Assembly (NCBI GenBank): GCA_947095535.1 | Contig: OX352772.1 | Span: 226,011,035 to 226,075,034 of the forward strand | Direction: 5' to 3' | Origin: Poecilobothrus nobilitatus | Taxonomy: Eukaryota; Arthropoda; Insecta; Diptera; Dolichopodidae | Length of the DNA stretch: 64,000 bases | Shown: in pieces, positions 56,483 through 64,000 of the stretch | Layout: each line of letters opens with the position of its first letter | Position numbering within the stretch: position 1 is the stretch's first letter | Made by a program: the position numbers and the translations under genes | Notes under the pieces: generated by a model | Told to the model about the DNA's origin: nothing | The model's input: the letters and a program-made list of their open reading frames with translations, nothing else | Databases searched by the model: none

Positions 56483-59400
56483 AGTTTGACCATCGAAAAC
56501 AAAAAAATTAATTGTTTAATTGATACTGATTCTCAAACCAGTATAATTAAACCAAACATTTTAAATAATTACGAACTAATTAATTTAGAAAAACCTCTTT
56601 TTTTCTCAACCATTAATGGCATTTCAAAAGTATTGAAAAAAATTATAACTCCTATACCCAAAGAATTTCGTAAAGATGGAACTTTATCTTGGAAAATTAT
56701 GGAACTGCCAAAGCGTAATTATGATGCTATTATAGGCTTAAATTTTCTAGAACCCCTTAAAGCAAAAATCGACATTGGAAACAAAAATATTGAAATAAAT
56801 AATTCCAAAATCTATTACAAAAAGGAAGATAAATACTTTATTATTAATGAAATATGTAACCTTGAAAATAGTAATATCGATCAATTAAGTCTTGATCACT
56901 TAAATAGCGAGGAAAAATACCATCTTTTAAAAATTCTTAAACAATATAATAATTTATTTTTTAGAGAGGGGGATCGGCTCTCTTCAACTCATGAAGTTGC
57001 CCATGAAATTATAGCAACAACTAGTAACCCTATATACTCTAAAATATACCGGTACCCAAGGGTACATGAAAATGAAATTGAGCGCCAAATTAAGGAGATG
57101 TTGGAACAAAACATCATCCAACATAGTAGTTCTCCCTATAACAGCCCTTTGTGGATTGTTCCAAAAAAATTGGACAATTCCGGTAAGAAAAAGTGGCGTA
57201 TTGTTATAGACTATAGGAAGCTGAACGCTGTCACAATCAGTGACAAGTTTCCGATTCCTAATATTAACGGAATATTAGATAAACTTGGTAAATCGCAATA
57301 TTTCTCAACTCTAGATTTGGCCAAGGGATTTCACCAAATTCCGGTGAAACCCGAAGACAGAAAGAAGACCGCTTTTTCTACACCATTCGGTCACTTTGAA
57401 TATTTGAGGATGCCATTTGGTCTCAAAAATGCGCCCTCAACATTTCAAAGATTAATGAATTTTGTTTTACATCTTAATCATACATCTTTACATCGAATTT
57501 CTGGGTAACATCTTAACACCACAAGGTGTAAAACCCAAACCGAACAAAATATCTGCAATTCAAGAACTGAAATTACCAACGACAGTTAAATAGATTAAAA
57601 GATTTCTAGGAATGACTGGCTACTATAGAAAATTCATAAAGGATTACGCAAAAATTGCATATCCAATAACAAGGTATCTAAAGAAAAACGCGAAAATAAA
57701 CTTGAATGATCCAAATTACATAACAGCCTACGAAAAACTTAAAGACATTATAACGAACCACCCTATTTTAAAATATTCGGATTTTAACAAAAGATTTAAA
57801 TTAATAACAGACGCAGTTCTTACTCAGGACGGTCATCCAATATCTTATGCTTCTAGAACTTTGTATGACCACGAGAAAAATTATTCAACTATAGAGAAAG
57901 AATTTTTAGGAATTGTATGGGGTACAAAATATTTTCGACCCTATCTATTTGGAAAAGAGTTTGACGTACAAACAGACCATCAGCCTATCAAGTGGCTTCA
58001 CGCCAAGTATACGGGTAAGGACATAAACCCTAGGCTACAAAGTTGGCTCATCGCTTTAGGTGAATACGACATGAAAATAGACTATATAAAAGGAAAAGAC
58101 AATAACATCGCAGATTTTTTGAGCCGTATAAATACAGAAACAAAATAAATAAATTCACTTCAAAATCCAGAATTAAATGACACTTTAGAAACTTATAATT
58201 TAGACTTCTCAGACTTATATATAGATTTAGAAAATAGAACCGATTCTTTAACCGAAATTAACTTACTAAACGACTCAATTGAAAATCAGACAGTACACTC
58301 TCAAGAAGGAAATTCCGAAGACCATATACCTATACTTGAAACAGTTGTAAATAGATTTAGAACTCAATTAATATTAAAAGAAAAAAAAGAAAAAGAATTC
58401 GAATCAAAATTTAAAAATAGAAGAATTTTCATTGATATAAATGATTTAAATAATAATAACACCGCAGATATTCTACGAAGATATATTTCAAAAGGGAGAA
58501 TGGGAATCTTTTCAGAAGTTAATGATCACGAGTATAATAGATTACAACAAGTGATTATAAACCTTTTCTCTCAGAATGAAAAGATAAAATTTCTTAAATG
58601 TTATTACTTCGCAGAAGATATAGTAGAAGATGAAACTTTAAAAAAAAAAATATCTATGTTTCACAAAAATGAATTAGATCATTCTGAATTAGGTCATAGT
58701 AGCAACATATGAAGGTATTAAAAGTAAAATCTATCATCCAGATCTTAAACTTTTTGTTCACAAAATAATAAATAATTGTGATATTTGCACTGCTAGTAAA
58801 TATGACAGAAACCCAGTAAAGAAAAAATTTCATATAACTGAAACACCTAAAACTACAAGAGAAATTATCCACGTAGATACATATGTAAATAGCAAAAATG
58901 CCTTTATTAACTTTATCGACAAATTTTCTAAACATGCTACTTGCTTTCATTTAGAGGATCGAAATTCCTCTACAATTACAGAAAAATTGAGACAATATTT
59001 GGCTATTAAAGGAACAATAAAAAAATTCGTTTTTGACAATGAGTTCAATACTCAGAACGTAAAAAATTTTTGTAACGAAGAAAATATAGAATTTCACGTT
59101 ACAAAACCAAATTCACATACCGGTAACTCTGACATTGAACGCTTCAATAATACTATAACTGAACGAATTAGAACATTAAACCTTGACGAAAAACTCCCAA
59201 TAAGAATACAAATGTAAAATTTTATATAAAGCTGTAAAATTTTATAATAATACCTATCATTCAACAATTAAAGCAACTCCCTTTGAAGTCCAGGAACATA
59301 AAATTAACCATAATATTATTTACAAAAGAATTGAAAGAACAAAAGATAAAATTATTAATAAAATTAATCAAACTCGCGAAAACTACATTGAAGAAAGGGA

Positions 59401-59563
59401 ACAAGGATTCATAAAAAATTACAAAGCGGTAAAACACAAAGAACAACCTCCGTTTCGAAAACATAACTTACAAAATATTCACGAATCAAATATTAAAAGA
59501 CCTTTAAAATTTACAGGTAATACTGATATTATCAATTCTGCTCATGACAATACAACTAACTAA
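56483..59563 (+). pseudogene. errantivirus pol (protease, RT, RNase H, integrase), catalytic region deleted
   Basis: Protease: CLIDTDSQTSII (active-site Gly of DTG changed to Asp, about 56,510). RT: EIERQIKEMLEQNIIQHSSS, KWRIVIDYRKLNAVTISDK, YFSTLDLAKGFHQIPV, FEYLRMPFGLKNAPSTFQRL. The sequence then jumps at about 57,470 to the connection (NILTPQGVKPKPNKISAIQE), removing the YxDD block. RNase H: KLITDAVLTQDGHPISYASR (short internal loss after TDA) to IADFLSRI. Integrase: HSELGHSS...CDIC zinc region with a frameshift at 58,706, HVDTYVN, KKFVFDNEFN, HTGNSDIERFN (DDE residues all present), a shift at 59,215, and the C-terminal tail to 59,563. It cannot reverse transcribe. Confidence 0.88.
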
Positions 59564-61022
59564 TGGAACGCTTATAATTGACAAAATAAATTCAGAATTA
59601 GGATATACAAAAATTCAAACAGATATTGTAGAATTTGTAGAAAGTTATAATATTATTTTACATATTATTCATCCATACGAAATTTTAGAAATAATTAATG
59701 ACTTAGAGGAAAATATTAACTCCATCAAATCAAATTTAAATAAGGAACTGGCCTTAAACCAAATTGACAATATGAAGAACCGAATTAAAACGATGATACC
59801 AAACAGACAAAAAAGAGGAATTGTAAATGTAGGAGGCACAATGTTAAAATGGACTTTCGGTACTATGGACGACTCCGACAGACAAAACATCGAAGAACGC
59901 TTAAAAGCATATACAAATAACGACAAACTTATATCTGATAACTTTAATCAACAAATCCAAATTAACGAAAACTTTAATAAATCATTTTCAGTTATCAAAA
60001 ATGCTATCGAATCAGATCGACAAATAATTTTAAATAGATTAAATCAAATTTAACAAGAAATTTACTTGAAAAACTTTTTCCTTGAACAAATGATAAAAAT
60101 TGACTTTATAAACAGACGAATTGAGATGATTCAAGATAACTTAGTCGCAAGTAGAAATGGTTTAATTCATCCAAGCATTCTTTCAACTGATGAAATCAAA
60201 ACTTATTCTATCGATTCAAAAAGACTAGCTAACATACGTTTAGGCGTAATGAATCACTGATTTTTGTCATTAAATTTCCAAAAAATTTTTATAGAAATAA
60301 GTAAAAAATTATTAATACCAATAACTAATTCAAATTACAAACAAATAGATGAAAATATGGAATTTATAATAGAATATGCAAATAAAACTTTCAGTTTTGA
60401 AAAAGATGTAACTTTAAAAAATTTAAAATTAAGTAAAAACTGTGTTTTCAAGAAAAATTGTAAATTTATAGTAAATAAGAAAGAAGAATTTATTGAAATA
60501 GATGATGATATTTTAATAATAAACAATATTAAAAATAAAACATTAAATAGTTCATGTGACGAACGAAAAATCGTCCTAAATGGTAATTATTTTATAAATT
60601 TTCAAAATTGTTCAATCCAGATTGACAATAAAAATTTTAGTAATAATATGAATAAAATTGTTAACAGATTTGTAGTTCCAATTGAAAAAACCTTAAATTT
60701 CAAAATAAATCATACTGATATAACTTTTGAAGAAATTATTTTAAATCAAGAAAAGAATATAAAAGAAATAAGTAACTTAAATGATCATAAAATTTTTAAC
60801 TTTTCTTTAACTTTGTTGTCAACAATTATATTTTTTGGAATAACAATATTTTTAATTTTTTATGTTAAGAAAAAAAATCTTAAAATAGAATTTAGCCATC
60901 GGATTCAGGAGAATCCTATTCAGGAGAATCCTAAATCTTGTGAGGGAGGTGTTACGTTAGTAAACTCCACCTTTGATAATAAGATTAATGACCTAATAAA
61001 TAATATTGAAGTAAAAATGTAA
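59544..61022 (+). pseudogene. errantivirus envelope (env), two nonsense codons
   Basis: One frame runs from 59,544 to 61,022 with stops at 60,051-60,053 and 60,258-60,260. A furin-type site NRQKR is followed by GIVNVGGTMLKWTFGTMDD (59,805-59,880), the cleavage/fusion-peptide arrangement of errantivirus Env proteins related to baculovirus F. Cys-containing ectodomain text follows, then a transmembrane span (FSLTLLSTIIFFGITIFLIF, 60,800-60,860) and a cytoplasmic tail. The frame extends 73 bp into the 3' LTR. A signal peptide is not evident at this start; in relatives env is made from a spliced RNA. It overlaps the end of pol by 20 bp. Confidence 0.85.
60938..60949 (+). promoter_or_regulatory. 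polypurine tract
   Basis: TTGTGAGGGAGG lies immediately before the 3' LTR start; its purine run GAGGGAGG would prime plus-strand synthesis. It also codes for the end of the Env cytoplasmic tail. Confidence 0.7.
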
Positions 61023-61477
61023 ATTATGAAATTTTCGGAAACATGTTATTGTAACTTGATACTTAATATAAATGAACTTAAATGTAAATTATTGAACTTA
61101 AATAAACCTAAATTATAAACTTAAAAAACTTAAATTGTAATTCGATATTTTAAATGAATTAATCTAAATAATGTTTTATTGAACTTAAGTTAAAAACGTG
61201 TAAATATAATCAATTAAATAAACGTAACATATTTTTGTACGAAAGTAATATTTGACAAACAAGTTCAATATATTGTAATTTTGCTTATTTTGCTAATTTT
61301 GTAATTTATAAAAACCAATTGTAAAATATAAAATTTAGTCTTAAGACTGCAACTGAATTTGTAACACGGAAAGTAAATAAATAAATATTAAAATTTAATT
61401 ACTATAGTGTTTTAATTTGAATAATAATCTAAATTATTATTTTTTTTTTATGATAATTGTATAATTATCATTTAATT
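60950..61477 (+). repeat. errantivirus 3' LTR
   Basis: 528 bp, same length as the 5' LTR with about nine substitutions and no clear indels, ending TTTAATT before the CGTG target duplication. Confidence 0.95.
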
Positions 61478-61481
61478 CGTG

Positions 61482-61940
61482 TGCATATAGAAAAGTTGTT
61501 TTTTGTGAATAATTGCATAATAGATTGAAATGTTTTTTTTTTCCATTATGTTAGCTTGAAAGTTTTTTCCCAAGCTGCATCACAAAAATGCAGATGTTAT
61601 TTATTAGATAAATAAAATGCAGTTATTGACTTTGATATTGTTTATGAGATAAATGCAGGTATTGATCTTATATGTATGTACAAAATCATGAGAAAAAAAA
61701 GTTGTATTTAATGATTAATTTTTTTAAACAAAAAATGCAGGTGTTTGATATGAAATTATTTATTCTATTAATTACTTTGTATTTTATAATCGGCAAAAAA
61801 TTCAGCTATTGGTAAATTTTCTGCTAGTTACTTTTTATAATGTGAGCTAAATTTTTAGTTATTACATTATACAAGTTAGTACATACAAGTTAGAACATTA
61901 TAAAACGAGGAAGAATACAGTTGCCTTTGCCAACTCTTAG
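61482..61940. other. non-coding flank with short GCAG-containing repeats
   Basis: AT-rich, with recurring ATGCAG(G/A)TATTGA-like words (61,590-61,750). No gene. Confidence 0.4.
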
Positions 61941-63602
61941 ATACCCGTACGAACCGTTAGTATGTTCACAGCCTGTCACTCTGCTTACAATATTATTTTT
62001 TTAATATTTTAGTATTTTAAAATAATTTGGGTGAATTTTATAATTTCTAGAACTATGGGTTGTACATATATTCAAATTATATGTTTATATGTACATTCTT
62101 CAAAAGCAGATTCTAACCTTCCACATAACGATTATCAATCCAAAACTTTTTCAAATATTCTATAGTACCATTTAATACTAAGCGGTAAATGTATATTAAA
62201 TTTACTAAGTACAAAACAGTAAATATAATTTTAAATATTATATTATATTATATTTAAATATTCCACTGACAGAATAATTTCTTATAAGTAAAATAAAATA
62301 CATATATGTATGTAAATACGGCGCTATATAATATACATATATACTCTTATCATTCATTCACTAGTGACATATACGATATGTAAATAAACATGATATTATA
62401 TAAGTATGTATATATATCAATATCATATAAATAAAAATTCTTCAAGCAACCGTTATGTTGTTTATTTATTTACATTTTTTTGTACTACGCATTATATCCT
62501 CAACAATTTCAAATTATCGAGTAAAACAAATGCAAAAAATTTGTTGAAGAAATTTGTTAGAAAATTTGAAAAAATCAAGTAACACTTTCGTCAATTATAA
62601 AGTAACCCTATATTATTAAAAAAAGTTGTTAACAGAAATAAGAGTATAATATTGAAGCTTTAATTTTTGTGTATTACTTCAAAAAAATTTTAACAGGTGT
62701 TCAAGTTACAGGTGTTTAAAAATAGGAAACTTTCAGTTTTTGACCCCTTACAGCTCCTAAACGGGGGGTGATACAAAAAAAATTTCTGAAATGAGAGTAT
62801 AATATTGAAGCTTTAATTTTTGTGTATTACTTCAAAAAAATTTTAACAGGTGTTCAAGTTACAGGTGTTTAAAAATAGGAAATTTTCAGTTTTTGACCCC
62901 TTACAGCTCCTAAACGGGGGGTGATACAAAAAAAATTTCTGAAATGACTCATACTTATTTTCAAAGTTCTAACTTCTGTAAAAATTTCAAGTTTGCAACT
63001 TAAACCGTTTAGAAGATAGAAGGGTTAAAGGATTTTGCAAAATTTGAGTTTCACATAACGGTAAATTAAAACACCGTATGCCACAAATATATATTTATTG
63101 TATATATACTTTTTAATCGTTTGGCGTTTCCAAAATGAAGATATAACTTATACAACTTGTGCTATAACAATTTAAATATAGAGCTTTTTTTAATCTTTGG
63201 GAAGCTGTAGCTCCGTAACGGGTGGGGCTACAAAAAAAAGTTATTAAAAATAAAATTAATATTTTTATGAGATCTATCAGCAGTTAAAATTTCGTAGCTC
63301 TATTTCAAAAAACATGTGGGGATATAAAAGTTAGGTGTTCGAGAGCTACCCTAAGTTTTGGTCCAAACTCAACCAAAAAAAATAGGGAACCTACAAATTA
63401 CTCCCAGAATATTTTGTGTAAATTTCAAGATTCTAGCTTTCTTAGTTTTGAGTTAGCGTGCTGACGGACGGACATGGCTCAAAAGTCTTAGAAATTTTTT
63501 CTGATCCGATCCATACCTTTGAAGGTATATCTAGTTCGCTTATTTCGAGGTGTTACAAACGGAGGAGTAATTTTATTATACCCGATCCTATCGTACGGGT
63601 AT
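61941..63602. repeat. 1.66-kb dispersed repeat bounded by 12-bp inverted repeats
   Basis: ATACCCGTACGA at 61,941-61,952 is mirrored by TCGTACGGGTAT at 63,591-63,602. Inside are a 153-bp tandem duplication (62,641-62,946), related words (GCTCCTAAACGGGGGGTGAT; GCTCCGTAACGGGTGGGGCT at 63,210), and a closing 165-bp module with TTTTGAGTTAGCGTGC, GACGGACGGACATGG and GGTGTTACAAAC, then a hairpin with arms ATTATACCCG and CGGGTATAAT (63,575-63,604). No coding potential. Confidence 0.6.
62641..62946 (+). repeat. 153-bp tandem duplication
   Basis: AGAGTATAATATTGAAGC starts at 62,641 and again at 62,794; the two units are almost identical down to CCTAAACGGGGGGTGATAC. A third, diverged echo lies around 63,190-63,240. 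Confidence 0.85.
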
Positions 63603-63603
63603 A

Positions 63604-64000
63604 ATGAAAGTATTGAATATATTATGTTAACTACTTTGTATTGAAATCGTGATTTTAAAAATAAAATGGAATGTGTTGACATTTAAAATTAGTAAATCAT
63701 TTGCCACAACCTACATTCTATTGTCAATTAGCTACTTTGTATTGAAATTAATCTTGAAATTAAATAGTATAAAAATTGCAATTTTTAAAAAGTGGAATGT
63801 GCATACAATTAAAATTAATTAATAGGAATCGTGACTTTTAAAAATAAAATGGAATGTTTTTATTTAAAATTAATTATAAATTAATTAAACATTTAAAATT
63901 CATTATTTATTTTTTAAATTACATTGTTGCAAAGTATGGTTTCGTATTCCAACTCAAAATTTTGTGCTTTACCTGTGAATATATATTCAGAATAAACTCA
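63604..64000. repeat. imperfect AT-rich repeats at window end
   Basis: Units beginning ACTTTGTATTGAAAT or ATCGTGA(T/C)TTTTAAAAATA recur near 63,630, 63,730 and 63,825 with an AATGGAATGTG core. No gene. Confidence 0.5.

Larger units (their letters stand above)
54501..61477 (+). mobile_element. errantivirus (Ty3/gypsy with env), disabled
   Basis: Two 528-bp LTRs (TGTTACG...TTTAATT) flank gag, pol and env. Target duplication CGTG occurs at 54,497-54,500 and 61,478-61,481. The AATT-type LTR end and the primer-binding site TGGCGCAGTCGGTAGG, overlapping the LTR by one base (tRNA-Ser type), agree with insect errantiviruses of the 17.6/297 group. LTRs differ at about nine positions by eye (about 98% identity), so the insertion is fairly young, yet gag, pol and env all carry disabling changes. 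Confidence 0.93.

Overview
The window looks like animal nuclear DNA, most likely from an insect and possibly a higher fly. It is strongly AT-rich, has no operons, and nearly every recognisable coding segment belongs to a transposable element or an endogenous virus-like element. The set (Maverick/Polinton, an errantivirus with env, Jockey-, CR1- and R1-like LINEs, piggyBac, mariner, PIF/Harbinger, MULE, tRNA-derived SINEs) and a dispersed 165-bp module ending in a TATACCC/GGGTATA hairpin fit a dipteran best. The host call is inference. I found no convincing host gene, no CRISPR array and no rRNA.

Layout. 1-3,690 (minus): right part of a decayed Maverick (protease, unnamed ORF, major capsid, pVI/pX-like protein, a conserved structural protein), joined to an array of 147-bp tandem repeats (3,690-4,935). 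About 3.7 kb (1,917-5,604) is duplicated in tandem at 5,605-8,430. 8,670-10,580: a MULE transposase remnant with FLYWCH and RING domains. 10,640-14,035: two LINE fragments. 14,085-25,240: a mosaic of Jockey, gypsy, SINE, PIF/Harbinger and CR1-like pieces, with a 5'-truncated CR1-like LINE nested in a Jockey. 25,770-33,450: second Maverick, opposite orientation, with packaging ATPase, small proteins, structural genes, protease, an antisense acidic ORF, integrase and the C-terminus of the protein-primed DNA polymerase. It too carries a 147-bp repeat array. 33,470-40,120: LINE fragments, including one long LINE at 35,105-38,038.

40,411-46,570: a CR1-like LINE broken by piggyBac and mariner, plus a second 780-bp piggyBac fragment framed by 327-bp direct repeats. 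47,030-50,742: SINE pieces, a GC-richer R1-like LINE and an inverted copy of its 3' end. 51,494-54,280: a complete MULE with modular inverted ends and a 9-bp target duplication. 54,501-61,477: an errantivirus with two 528-bp LTRs, CGTG target duplications, gag, pol and env, all disabled. 61,482-64,000: non-coding dispersed repeats.

The genes do not work together as a host pathway. In both Mavericks the virion module (ATPase, capsid proteins, protease) sits beside the replication/integration module (integrase, polymerase), but every gene has at least one break. Nested insertions let parts of the history be ordered, for example piggyBac frameshift, then mariner insertion, then copying of the piggyBac fragment. 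The least explained feature is the 147-bp (49-codon) tandem array found in both Mavericks. In the second it is followed by the hairpin module, which also closes a 1.65-kb repeat at the window end.
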